A DNA stretch of 51,338 nucleotides from Magnetospirillum moscoviense (GCF_001650635.1 NZ_LWQU01000127.1:1-51338), one strand, 5' to 3'. Shown: positions 40,376-49,329, counted from the stretch's first letter. Numbers and translations: made by a program. The notes: generated by a model from the sequence alone, not told the origin.

Positions 40376-43153
40376 ATGGGCAAGGTTTTGCGCAAATCCG
40401 GTCAATCAACGGGTCGGGTCTTTGCCCCGATGATGGCGCTTGAACCGCGCATCATGTTCGACGGCGCGGCCATGGCCGAGGCGGTGGACGCGCATTCGGA
40501 CGGGGCGGATGCCGTCATGCCGGTCGCGGTGACGACGGAACCGCGCGTTCTGCTGCTGTCCTCGCGCGTTGCCGACGGCGATGATCTGGCGCTTGCGGCC
40601 AAGGATAATGTGCTGGTGGTGCGCTATGACGCCGAAGCCGACAGCCTGGATGCCATCCTGGCCCGCGTTTCTGATGCGCTTGACGGGCAGCAGGCCGCAT
40701 CCATCGCGCTGGCTTCGCACGGAGCGAACAACTCGTTCGAACTGATCGCGGGATATGACGTGTCGCTGGCGACACTCGCCGGCGACCAGAATCTGCAAAC
40801 CTTCATGGCGGATCTGGGGAAGCAGGTGACCGCCGGCGGGCGCATCGATTTGCTGGCCTGCGGCGTGGCGGGCGATAGTGCGGGGAATGCCCTGCTGGCT
40901 TACCTGTCCGACATCACGGGGCGTTCGGTTGCGGCATCCGACGACGCCACGGGCAACGCGGATTCCGGCGGCAACTGGCACCTGGAAGCCGGCGACGTGG
41001 ATGCGTCCCAATACTTCCATGCCGAATTATTGACGGCGTTTGGCGGATTGCTTGCCGATCCCGTGGCAATGACTGGCTCAGGCATTAGTAGTATAGATAG
41101 GTTAACCAACGTGAACGGCACCCTGTATTTCACGGCCGATGACGGCACCAACGGCACTGAGCTGTGGAAATCCGACGGAACGGCGGCCGGCACCGTCATG
41201 GTCAAGGATATCCGGACCGGGGGCAGTTCTACGCCGATCAGCCTGACCAACATGAACGGCACCCTGTACTTTCGGGCCAATGACGGCACCAACGGCAGTG
41301 AGCTGTGGAAATCCGACGGAACGGCTGCCGGCACCGTCATGGTCAAGGATATCCGGACCGGGGGCAGTTCTTCGCCGGACAAACTGACCAACGTGAACGG
41401 CACCCTGTATTTCCGAGCCAATGACGGCACCAACGGCACTGAGCTTTGGAAATCCGACGGAACGGCGGCCGGCACCGTCATGGTCAAGGATATCCAGACC
41501 GGGGGCAGTTCTATCCCGAGCGATCTGACCGACGTGAACGGCACCCTGTATTTCACGGCCAATGACGGCACCAACGGCACTGAGCTGTGGAAATCAGACG
41601 GAACGGCGGCCGGCACCGTCATGGTCAAGAATATCAATGCCGGGGGCAATTCTTCGACGGGCAAGCTGCTCAACGTGAACGGCACCCTGTATTTCTCAGC
41701 CGATGACGGCACCAACGGCGATGAGCTGTGGAAATCCGACGGAACCGATGCCGGCACCGTCATGGTCAAGCATATCCGGACCGGGGGCAGTTCTTCGCCG
41801 AACCGCCTGACCAACGTGAACGGCACCCTGTATTTCGCAGCCGATGACGGCACCAACGGCAATGAGCTGTGGAAATCCGACGGAACCGAGGCCGGCACCG
41901 TCATGGTCAAGAATATCTGGACCGGGGCCAATTCTTCTACGCCGGAACAACTGACCAACCTGAACGGCACCCTGTATTTCTCAGCCGATGACGGCACCAA
42001 CGGCCGGGAGTTTTGGAAATCCGACGGAACCGAGGCCGGCACCGTCATGGTCAAGGATATCCAGACCGGGGCCAATGCTTCTTCGCCAGAAGAACCGACC
42101 AACCTGAACGGCACCCTGTATTTTGAGGCCAGTGACGGCACCAACGGCACTGAGCTTTGGAAATCCGACGGAACGGCGGCCGGCACCGTCATGGTCAAGG
42201 ATATCCGGACCGGGGCCTTCGGTTCTTCGCCGACCAATCTGATCGTCGTGAACGGCGCTCTTTATTTTACGGCCAGTGACGAAAGCGACACAAAACTTTT
42301 TAAGTTTTCCCCCCCCACCACCACCACCAGCACGGCAACGACGTTGTTCTCCCCACCCCCGCCGCCAAAGACGGGGGAGTCCGTGTCGGTGAAGATCACG
42401 GCCCCCATAACTAAGACAGGGAGCGCCGATACGTCCCTCGTCACCGTCGTACGAGCGCCCGCTGCTGGGGTCTCGCAAGGGTTTCAGGGTGACTTCCAAG
42501 CGGCGCGCACCCAGGGGACGACCAGGGATGGCGGCTTCCGAGTGGCCGTGGGGACCCCCTCGGTCAACTCCGTCCGGGACGGCGCGCTTTTCGTGCAAAA
42601 GGGGATTCCCGCGGTTTTGCCTGAAGGCCGGATGGTCAACTTCTCCATTCCGGTGGACGCCTTTGGGCATAGCAGCACCGAGGCCGCCATCACCTTGGCC
42701 GCCAAGTTGACCGATGGGCGTCCGTTGCCGACCTGGCTGTCCTTCGATACGGTCAAGGGGGCTTTTATCGGTCAAGCGCCGGAAGGCTATAACGGCGCCT
42801 TGTCGGTGGTGGTGGTTGCCCGTGACAATGCCGGCAACGAGGTGAGCTCGACCTTCGAGATTCGGGTCCTCGGCGGTAGCGGCGTCATTCAGAACAACGC
42901 TCCGCCGGCCTCCGATGGCCAGCCGCCGCAAGGCGAGGCCCAACCTCCCGCCGAGGGCCAAGCTCCCGATCAGAGCGGCGAGGCGTCGCCCGACCCGACC
43001 GCGCCAGTCATCAAGCTGTCGGATTTCGGCAAAGGCCAGACCTTCGCCGGCAAGCCGACCTTCCAGGACGAACTGCGCATGGCGAACCGCCTGTCCGGTG
43101 CCCGTCAGGCCCAATTGCTGGCTGCGGCCCGCGCCGTCGCCCGCAACGCATAA
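40376..43153 (+). CDS. LEPR-motif / DUF4347 surface repeat protein, copy 2
   Basis: 925 residues, same architecture as copy 1: LEPRIMFDGA at 22-31, DUF4347 (about 58-225), eight full 47-residue repeats of the form NGTLYF..NDGTNGTELWKSDGTAAGTVMVKDI (about 244-645) plus a degraded ninth, a Thr/Pro hinge, the same Ig/cadherin-like domain and C-terminus (QAQLLAAARAVARNA). The repeats match the classical ELWxxDGT consensus more closely than those of copy 1. The gene is followed by 23 bases and the TolC-like gene, so it probably heads the export operon. Confidence 0.86.
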   Translation: MGKVLRKSGQSTGRVFAPMMALEPRIMFDGAAMAEAVDAHSDGADAVMPVAVTTEPRVLLLSSRVADGDDLALAAKDNVLVVRYDAEADSLDAILARVSDALDGQQAASIALASHGANNSFELIAGYDVSLATLAGDQNLQTFMADLGKQVTAGGRIDLLACGVAGDSAGNALLAYLSDITGRSVAASDDATGNADSGGNWHLEAGDVDASQYFHAELLTAFGGLLADPVAMTGSGISSIDRLTNVNGTLYFTADDGTNGTELWKSDGTAAGTVMVKDIRTGGSSTPISLTNMNGTLYFRANDGTNGSELWKSDGTAAGTVMVKDIRTGGSSSPDKLTNVNGTLYFRANDGTNGTELWKSDGTAAGTVMVKDIQTGGSSIPSDLTDVNGTLYFTANDGTNGTELWKSDGTAAGTVMVKNINAGGNSSTGKLLNVNGTLYFSADDGTNGDELWKSDGTDAGTVMVKHIRTGGSSSPNRLTNVNGTLYFAADDGTNGNELWKSDGTEAGTVMVKNIWTGANSSTPEQLTNLNGTLYFSADDGTNGREFWKSDGTEAGTVMVKDIQTGANASSPEEPTNLNGTLYFEASDGTNGTELWKSDGTAAGTVMVKDIRTGAFGSSPTNLIVVNGALYFTASDESDTKLFKFSPPTTTTSTATTLFSPPPPPKTGESVSVKITAPITKTGSADTSLVTVVRAPAAGVSQGFQGDFQAARTQGTTRDGGFRVAVGTPSVNSVRDGALFVQKGIPAVLPEGRMVNFSIPVDAFGHSSTEAAITLAAKLTDGRPLPTWLSFDTVKGAFIGQAPEGYNGALSVVVVARDNAGNEVSSTFEIRVLGGSGVIQNNAPPASDGQPPQGEAQPPAEGQAPDQSGEASPDPTAPVIKLSDFGKGQTFAGKPTFQDELRMANRLSGARQAQLLAAARAVARNA
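41107..42300 (+). repeat. eight tandem 141-bp coding repeats (ELWKSDGT type) plus a degenerate ninth
   Basis: In-frame units with NGTLYF, DGTNG, ELWKSDGTAAGTVMVK and a variable DI.TGGSS segment. Within-array similarity is much higher than similarity to the copy 1 array, while the flanking domains stay near-identical between copies. Confidence 0.88.
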
Positions 43154-43176
43154 ACACTCAAGGGGATCACTTCGTT

Positions 43177-44859
43177 ATGACCGTCGTCACCACTCGCATG
43201 GCCCGCCTGCTGGCCGCTGTTTCCACCGCTGCCCTGCTGAGCGCCTGCGCCGTGACGCCAACGCCGTTCACGGCCGATGAGTTCTCCGCGCGTGCCAAGG
43301 CCGACCGCGCCGCCATGTTCGAAGGCCAGGAGGTGATGAGCAAGCCGCTGACCCTGGCCGATGCGGTGGCCCGCGTGCTGAAGTACAATCTGGACAAGCG
43401 CGCCAAGATGATGGACGAGGCCCTGGCCCTGGGCCAGACCAGCCTGGACCGCTTCGAGCTGCTGCCCAAGCTGACCGCCAATGCCGGCTATACCGAGCGA
43501 TCCGAGCCCAACGCCACCCGCTCGCGCGATCTTTATACCCAGACCACCAGCACCTCGAACCCCAGCTACTCGGCGGATCGCTTCTCCATCACCAGTGACC
43601 TGGGGCTGACCTGGAACATCCTGGATTTCGGCGTGTCCTATTTCACGGCGCACCAGAACGCCGACCGCGCCCTGATCGCGAGTGAGAGGCGACGCAAGAC
43701 CATCAATAATCTGGTCCAGGAGGTGCGCTTCACCTTCTGGCGCGCCGCCGCCGCACAAACCTTGAAGGCCAAGGTGACCGACACCATCACCTCGGCCGAG
43801 AAGGCGCTGAAGGATTCGGAAAAGGTCGAGACCGAGCGCCTGAAGAACCCCATCGAAAGCCTGCGCATCCAGAAGACCCTGCTGGAAAGCATCCGCCAGC
43901 TGGAAGCCATCGACCAGGAACTGACCTCGGCCAAGGCCGAACTGGCCGCCCTGATCAACGTTGCGCCCGGCAGCGATTTCAAGCTGGATGTGCCCCCCAA
44001 TGGCGGCATGAGCGTGCCCGAATGGCCCATGGACATCGGCGCCATGGAACAGGCCGCCATGATCAACAACCCGGATCTGCGCGAGCAGGATTACCAAAGC
44101 CGCATCGCCCTCGACGACACCCACAAGGAGATCCTCAAGCTTCTGCCCGGCATCACCGTGTCGTTCTCGCGCCAGTACGATTCCAATTCGTTCCTGGTGG
44201 ACAACCGCTGGAACGATGTGGGCACCAAGGTCACCTGGAACCTGATCAACCTGCTGGCGGCGCCCGACCGCATGGCCCATGCCGACAGCGCCGAGAAGGT
44301 GGTCGAGGCCAAGCGCATCGCGCTGCGCATGGCGGTGCTGGCCCAGGTCCATGTGGTGTCCCACCAATTCGCCAGCGCCGCCAAGCAGTTCGAGCGGGCC
44401 GACAAGCTGTGGGGCATCGAGAAGCGTCTGGCCGACGCCTCGGGCAACCAGAGCCGCGGCGGCACCGCCAACGAGATCGAGCGCATCAGCACCGAGACCT
44501 CGGCCATCGCCGCCGAGCTTCGCCGTTTCCAGACCTTTGCCCAGATGCAATCCTCTTACGGCAAGCTGCAATCGACCATCGGCGCCGATCCGGTGCCGGA
44601 AAAGGTGGCCTCGCACTCGCTGGAGGGCCTCTCGGGCGCCATCGTCCTGACCATGCCGCCGGTGGTGAAGGCCGATCCGGCGCCGGTGACCGCGCCCGAG
44701 GTAATGACCGCCGCCGCCGAGCCGGAGGCGAAGAGTGCCACCACCGAGCCGGAGGCGATGACCGCCGCAGCCGAGCCGGAGCGGGAAGACGTGGTGCGCG
44801 ACGGGTTGTTCTGGCTGGGCCGCAAGATCGCCACCCTGGTCGAGCAGACCGATCAATGA
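43177..44859 (+). CDS. TolC-like outer membrane lipoprotein
   Basis: 560 residues. Lipoprotein signal with lipobox LLSAC (Cys near residue 24), then OEP-type helical hairpins in two halves (LADAVARVLKYNLDKRAKMMDEALALGQ; LTSAKAELAALINVAP; LLPGITVSFSRQYDSNSF; second long helix with ASGNQSRGGTANEIERISTE). The C-terminal tail of about 80 residues carries an AAEPEA-type low-complexity repeat. Forms the outer membrane channel of tripartite exporters. Start ATG follows AAGGGGATC. Confidence 0.88.
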   Translation: MTVVTTRMARLLAAVSTAALLSACAVTPTPFTADEFSARAKADRAAMFEGQEVMSKPLTLADAVARVLKYNLDKRAKMMDEALALGQTSLDRFELLPKLTANAGYTERSEPNATRSRDLYTQTTSTSNPSYSADRFSITSDLGLTWNILDFGVSYFTAHQNADRALIASERRRKTINNLVQEVRFTFWRAAAAQTLKAKVTDTITSAEKALKDSEKVETERLKNPIESLRIQKTLLESIRQLEAIDQELTSAKAELAALINVAPGSDFKLDVPPNGGMSVPEWPMDIGAMEQAAMINNPDLREQDYQSRIALDDTHKEILKLLPGITVSFSRQYDSNSFLVDNRWNDVGTKVTWNLINLLAAPDRMAHADSAEKVVEAKRIALRMAVLAQVHVVSHQFASAAKQFERADKLWGIEKRLADASGNQSRGGTANEIERISTETSAIAAELRRFQTFAQMQSSYGKLQSTIGADPVPEKVASHSLEGLSGAIVLTMPPVVKADPAPVTAPEVMTAAAEPEAKSATTEPEAMTAAAEPEREDVVRDGLFWLGRKIATLVEQTDQ

Positions 44860-44877
44860 TACCGGCGTGCCGCTGAC

Positions 44878-45612
44878 GTGACGCGCCTTATTGCCCTCAA
44901 GCGCTGGGCGATACCGCTCCTGAGCCTTCTGTCCTTCGGGGCCGAGGCGCAGGAGCCGGTGATTCCTGTGCAATTAGTCGCGGTGAATTACACCACGCTG
45001 TCGGCCGAACTGCCCGCCAAGATCGACCGCATCACCGTCAAGGAGGGCGAGCGCTTCAAGGAGGGCCAGCAATTGGTGGCCTTCGATTGCACCATCCAGC
45101 GGGCCCTGGTGGATGAGGCCAGCGCCGTTTTTTCCGCCGCCGAGAAGTCCAAGGCGGTGCACAAGCGGTTGCTGGAGCTCAACTCCACCGGCACCCTTGA
45201 GGCGGAGAAATCAGGCTGGGATGCGGCGGTAGCTCAGGCCAAGCTCAACTCGGCCCGTGCCGTGGCGTCCAAATGCACCGTCAGCGCGCCGTTCGCAGGC
45301 AGGGTGGTGGAGCAGAAGGCCCGCGCCCATCAATACGTCCAGGTGGGCCAAGCCATCCTGGAGATTCTGGATGATTCCTTGCTGAACGCTGAATTCATCG
45401 TACCCTCGTCGGCGGTGACGACCTTGAAGCCCGGTACCTCTCTTCAGATCATGGTGGACGAGACCAGGAAGACTTATCCGGGCCGGATCGCCCGCATGGG
45501 CGCCAAGGTCGATGCGGTCAGCCATTCGGTCAAGATCACCGCCGAGATCAAGGGCGACTTCCCCGAATTGATGGCGGGAATGACGGGAAAAATCAGCATG
45601 GCCCCGCAGTGA
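44878..45612 (+). CDS. periplasmic adaptor (HlyD/RND membrane fusion protein)
   Basis: 244 residues, short for the family. Signal peptide (about 1-24, ending GAEA), barrel-sandwich halves (IDRITVKEGERFKEGQQLVAFD and CTVSAPFAGRVVEQKARAHQYVQVGQAILEI) flanking a short helical hairpin, then a beta-barrel (AEFIVPSSAVTTLKPGTSLQIMV). GTG start, 18 bases after the TolC gene. No RND pump gene accompanies it. Confidence 0.88.
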   Translation: MTRLIALKRWAIPLLSLLSFGAEAQEPVIPVQLVAVNYTTLSAELPAKIDRITVKEGERFKEGQQLVAFDCTIQRALVDEASAVFSAAEKSKAVHKRLLELNSTGTLEAEKSGWDAAVAQAKLNSARAVASKCTVSAPFAGRVVEQKARAHQYVQVGQAILEILDDSLLNAEFIVPSSAVTTLKPGTSLQIMVDETRKTYPGRIARMGAKVDAVSHSVKITAEIKGDFPELMAGMTGKISMAPQ

Positions 45613-46895
45613 GCGAGGCGCTCGTCACCCTGCTGGGGATCGAGGAGCAAGCGCTGAAGGCGCGCACCACCATCCAGCTCGCTTTCGTCATGGTCAACGA
45701 CACCCGCGCCCTGGTGGAATACCATCAGGCGGCGCTGCATATGGCGGACAAGGGGGTGGTGGCGGTTTCGGGAGTGTCCTCGGTGGAGGAGAACGCGCCC
45801 TTCACCTTGTTCCTGCAACGGATGTTCAAGCTCCATGAGGCCGGCAAGGAAATTTCTTCCGCCGAGCGCGAGGAATGGGCGGATTGGCTGCCGCCCAAGC
45901 CCTTGTTCCTGCCGCTGAAGGATGCCGACGGCAAGCGCCTGGGCACGCTGCTTCTGGCCCGCGACGAGGATTGGGACGCCGGCACCACGGCGATCGTGCA
46001 GCGGCTGACCGATGCCTACGCCTTCGCCTGGGCGGCCAAGCACCAATCCGCACAGCTGTCCCGGTGGCGCCACCGTCTGAGCAGCCTGCCACGCTGGAAG
46101 CGGATGGTGGCGGCGGGAATCCTCCTGGCCCTGATCTTTCCCGTCCGCCTGTCAGTCCTGGCCCCGGCCGAAATCGTCCCCTCGGACCCGGCGGTGGTCC
46201 GCGCCCCCCTGGACGGTGTGATCGAATTGGTCCGCGCCCGGCCCAACCAGAGTGTCGCGGCGGGAGACGTTCTGTTCGAACTGGACCGCACCACCATCGC
46301 CGGCAAGCTGGAGGTGGCGGCCAAGGTCCTGGATACGGCCAAGGCTGAACTGGACCAAGCCACCCAGCAGGCCTTCTTCGACCCCAAGGCCAAGGCCGGC
46401 TGGGCGGTCCTCAAGGCCAAGGTGGAGGAGAAGCAGGCCGAACGCGCCCAGCTCGAAGACCTGATGACCCGCGCCCAGGTCAAGTCGCCCCGCGACGGTC
46501 TCGCGGTGATGGACGATCCCAGCGAATGGATCGGTCGTCCGGTCAGCGTGGGCGAAAAGGTGCTGGCGGTGGCCGATCCTCGTCAGGTGGAGGTGGAAGC
46601 CTGGCTGGCGCCCGCTGATTTGATCCCGTTGGAGCCGGGCGGGAAGGTGGTCCTGTTCCTCAACACCGCCCCGCTGTCACCCGTCGTGGCCACGCTGTCC
46701 TATGTGGCTTTCGAGGCGAGCTTGAAGCCCGACGGGGTGTTGGCCCATCGGGTGCGGGCGAAGATTGCCGATGCCGACACCCTTCCCCGCATCGGATTGA
46801 AGGGCACGGCCCGCCTGGATGGCAGCCGGGTCCCCCTGGTCTACTGGCTGTTCCGTCGACCGCTGGCCGTGATCCGGCAATGGCTTGGATGGTAG
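45609..46895 (+). CDS. GAF-like/transmembrane/HlyD adaptor protein
   Basis: 428 residues. A cytoplasmic N-terminal GAF-like domain (about 1-150, with AFVMVNDTRALVEYHQAAL and KPLFLPLKDADGKRLGTLLL), one membrane segment near 163-180 (MVAAGILLALIFPVRLSVLA), then a periplasmic HlyD-type region with APLDGVIELVRARPNQSVAAGDVLFELD and AQVKSPRDGLAVMDDP. GTGA start-stop overlap with the preceding adaptor. The combination of a cytoplasmic sensor-like domain with an adaptor is unusual. Confidence 0.82.
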   Translation: MSEALVTLLGIEEQALKARTTIQLAFVMVNDTRALVEYHQAALHMADKGVVAVSGVSSVEENAPFTLFLQRMFKLHEAGKEISSAEREEWADWLPPKPLFLPLKDADGKRLGTLLLARDEDWDAGTTAIVQRLTDAYAFAWAAKHQSAQLSRWRHRLSSLPRWKRMVAAGILLALIFPVRLSVLAPAEIVPSDPAVVRAPLDGVIELVRARPNQSVAAGDVLFELDRTTIAGKLEVAAKVLDTAKAELDQATQQAFFDPKAKAGWAVLKAKVEEKQAERAQLEDLMTRAQVKSPRDGLAVMDDPSEWIGRPVSVGEKVLAVADPRQVEVEAWLAPADLIPLEPGGKVVLFLNTAPLSPVVATLSYVAFEASLKPDGVLAHRVRAKIADADTLPRIGLKGTARLDGSRVPLVYWLFRRPLAVIRQWLGW

Positions 46896-46900
46896 CGATG

Positions 46901-47194
46901 TTAGCGGTCGAGCCGCCTCCGCTCCAATTCCTCGGTGCCTCGACGCCACTCCTCCACGAGCAGTCCAAGCTCGACGTTCTCCAGAACCAAGCGGGGAACC
47001 GGGCGGGTCTCGCAGGGGGACGGAACCAGCAGGCGTGCCACATCTTCGATGCCGCGACGCTGGCCCGGAATGCTGAAGCGTTCGATTTCGATGCCAATAT
47101 CCTTGCCGGTTTCTGCCAATTCGCAATCGGATTCGGCCATGGCCGAGGAGGTGAAGGCCAGAAACGCGGTGGTGACTGCCCAGATCCTTCTCAT
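46901..47194 (-). CDS. small secreted hypothetical protein, antisense within the export cluster
   Basis: 97 residues. Signal peptide (MRRIWAVTTAFLAFTSSAMA) then a charged domain with two cysteines (SDCELAE, PSPCETRP) and a helical Glu/Arg-rich tail. Start ATG preceded by ACGGAG. It is the only gene of the block on the minus strand, convergent with the GAF/HlyD gene (5-base gap) and divergent from the protease fusion (26-base gap). No family recognised. Confidence 0.55.
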   Translation of the reverse strand: MRRIWAVTTAFLAFTSSAMAESDCELAETGKDIGIEIERFSIPGQRRGIEDVARLLVPSPCETRPVPRLVLENVELGLLVEEWRRGTEELERRRLDR

Positions 47195-47220
47195 CTCCGT
47201 GTCTCCATGAGGGGGTGGGA

Positions 47221-49329
47221 ATGACAACAGAGATGGGTATTCTGCCGATGCTCCGCACCGAGCTGTCCTTGCATCCCGGCCCCGCCGAAGCCGACGGCTC
47301 GCCGTCCTGGACCATCCGCGACCCGGTCCGCAACCGCTTCTTCCGCATTTCCTGGCCGGCCTTCGAGATCCTTAGCCGCTGGTGGGCCGGGACGCCCGCC
47401 GAAATAGCCGAGGCGGTATCGGCCGAAACCACGCTTCATCCCACGGAAGACGACGTAAAGGGCGTGGCCGAGTTTCTGGTCGCCAACCAATTGACCCAAT
47501 CGGCAGGCCCCCAAGACACGCAAAGGCTGGCGTCGCGGGCCGAAGCCGAGAAGCCGTCCTGGTTCCACTGGCTGATGCACCATTACCTGTTCTTCCGCAT
47601 CCCCCTGGTCCGGCCCGATCACTGGCTCGGGCGGACACTGCCGTTGGTGCGCTGGCTGGGATCGCACGGGTTCCAGGTGACGACCATGATGGCCCTGACC
47701 ATCGGTCTGATACTGGCGGGACGGCAATGGGATCTGTTCGTCGCCACCCTGGTGGACACCTTCTCGCTATCGGGGCTGGTGTCCTATGGCATCGCGCTCA
47801 CGGTGGTGAAGGTGATCCACGAGCTTGCCCATGCCTACACCGCCAAGAACCATGGCTGCCGCGTGCCCAGCATGGGGGTGGCCTTCCTGGTGCTGTGGCC
47901 CATGCTCTACACCGACGTCAACGACACCTGGATGCTGCCCGAGCGCAAGAAGCGCCTTCAGGTCGGCTCGGCGGGTATCCTGGCCGAACTCACCGTCGCC
48001 GCCTGGGCAACCCTGGCTTGGGCGTTCCTGCCCGAGGGGCCGCGGAAGCAGGCGGCCTTCGTGCTGGCGGCGCTGACCTGGATCTCGTCGCTGGCCATCA
48101 ACTTAAGCCCCTTCATGCGTTTCGACGGCTATTTCATCGCCATGGACGCGATGGAGATGCCGAACCTGCACCCGCGCTCCTTCGCCATGGCGCGATGGTG
48201 GCTGCGCAACGTGCTGTTCGGGCTGGACGCGCCGCCGCCGGAACCTCTGCCTGTGGCTAAGCGCCGGGCGCTGATCGCCTTTGCCGTGGCGGTGTGGGTC
48301 TATCGCCTGGTGCTGTTTCTGGGCATCGCCGTCATGGTCTACCACTTCTTCATCAAGGCCGTGGGCATCGTGCTGTTCGTGGTGGAAATCTGGTGGTTCG
48401 TTGCCCGGCCCATCTGGGCCGAGATGCGGGAATGGGAGAAAGTGAAGACGTCCATCATGGCGGGAACACGTATCCGCTGGACGCTGGGCACGCTTGGAGC
48501 CCTCATCCTGCTCGCCCTCATCCCCTGGCAGGGCAGTGTGAGCGCGCCAGCGGTGATGAAGGGGAGCCGATCCGCCGCCCTCCATTTGCCCTTCCCCGCC
48601 CGGCTGGAAGCAATCCACGTTTCCCATGGGCAGGCGGTGAAGCCGGGCGACGTGCTGATGAGCTTCACCGCCCCCGACATCGCCTTGCGCAAGGCGGTAG
48701 CCCAGGCCCTCATCGACGGCAAGACCGCCGAGTTTGAAGCCGCCACCCTCGATCCTTTGCTGCGGGACCGTGCCGGCATCGTGCAAGAGGATCTGCGCAA
48801 GGCCCAGGCCGAGCTGGCCGCCCTGGATGCGGAAGCAAATCGCCTCGCTATTCTCGCCCCCATGGACGGTAGAATCCTCGATATCCTGCCCGACATGAAG
48901 CCAGGCGACTGGCTTTCACCCCGCCAGAAGCTCGGGCTTGTCCTGGAAAATTCCGCCCCGATCGCGGTCGCCTATGTGGCCGAGGACGACCTCGCCCGTA
49001 TCGAGAACGGTGCAGGCGCCACCCTCTCTCCCCGCGCCTTGGAAAGCCCGTCCCGGACCGGGCGCGTCCAGCGGATCGATCCGTCACCCGCCAAGACCCT
49101 GCCCGATGGGGCGCTGGCCTCCGTCCATGGCGGCGACATTCCCGCGCGGGTCTCGGGGCAGAATATCGTTCCCGACGGCGCCATCACCCGGGTGACCATC
49201 AACCTCGAAGGCCCGCCGCCCGCCCATGAGGAAATCGGGACAATCTCCATCGAGGCCGAAAACTCCAGCCTCATCGGCCGGCTGGCCAGGTCGGTCATGG
49301 TCGTGCTGATCCGTGAATGGGGGGCGTAG
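47221..49329 (+). CDS. PqqD-like / M50 site-2 protease / HlyD fusion protein
   Basis: 702 residues. N-terminal PqqD-like winged helix (about 20-95, FRISWPAFEILSRWWAGTPAEIAEAV), then an M50 intramembrane protease core with zinc motif HELAH (200-204) and the third ligand in NLSPFMRFDG (Asn 294, Asp 302) among about eight membrane segments, then from about 435 a HlyD barrel-sandwich (PFPARLEAIHVSHGQAVKPGDVLMSF; RLAILAPMDGRILDI; YVAEDDLARIENG). All catalytic residues are present. ATG at 47221 chosen over GTG at 47215 because of GAGGGGG spacing. Such fusions are often labelled peptide zinc metalloproteases. Probable energy-independent processing or gating component of the export block. Confidence 0.85.
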   Translation: MTTEMGILPMLRTELSLHPGPAEADGSPSWTIRDPVRNRFFRISWPAFEILSRWWAGTPAEIAEAVSAETTLHPTEDDVKGVAEFLVANQLTQSAGPQDTQRLASRAEAEKPSWFHWLMHHYLFFRIPLVRPDHWLGRTLPLVRWLGSHGFQVTTMMALTIGLILAGRQWDLFVATLVDTFSLSGLVSYGIALTVVKVIHELAHAYTAKNHGCRVPSMGVAFLVLWPMLYTDVNDTWMLPERKKRLQVGSAGILAELTVAAWATLAWAFLPEGPRKQAAFVLAALTWISSLAINLSPFMRFDGYFIAMDAMEMPNLHPRSFAMARWWLRNVLFGLDAPPPEPLPVAKRRALIAFAVAVWVYRLVLFLGIAVMVYHFFIKAVGIVLFVVEIWWFVARPIWAEMREWEKVKTSIMAGTRIRWTLGTLGALILLALIPWQGSVSAPAVMKGSRSAALHLPFPARLEAIHVSHGQAVKPGDVLMSFTAPDIALRKAVAQALIDGKTAEFEAATLDPLLRDRAGIVQEDLRKAQAELAALDAEANRLAILAPMDGRILDILPDMKPGDWLSPRQKLGLVLENSAPIAVAYVAEDDLARIENGAGATLSPRALESPSRTGRVQRIDPSPAKTLPDGALASVHGGDIPARVSGQNIVPDGAITRVTINLEGPPPAHEEIGTISIEAENSSLIGRLARSVMVVLIREWGA

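Larger units (their letters stand above)
37259..43284. repeat. tandem duplication of about 2.95 kb (units 37259-40198 and 40207-43284)
   Basis: Each unit begins with ctcaaaaaacatcctttgaa, carries the GTCAG repeats and promoter, one complete LEPR/DUF4347 repeat-protein gene, and the first part of the TolC-like gene up to gccgatgagttc. Unit 1 ends at 40198, 8 unrelated bases follow, and unit 2 begins at 40207. The flanking parts are nearly identical; the repeat arrays inside the genes have diverged. Confidence 0.9.

Noticed and set aside
38118-42300. Regular repeats that might suggest a CRISPR or satellite array
   Set aside because: The 141-bp period is in frame, encodes a 47-residue protein repeat and has no spacers.
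47215-47220. GTG at 47215 as start of the protease fusion
   Set aside because: It overlaps the purine-rich ribosome site that is well spaced for the ATG at 47221.
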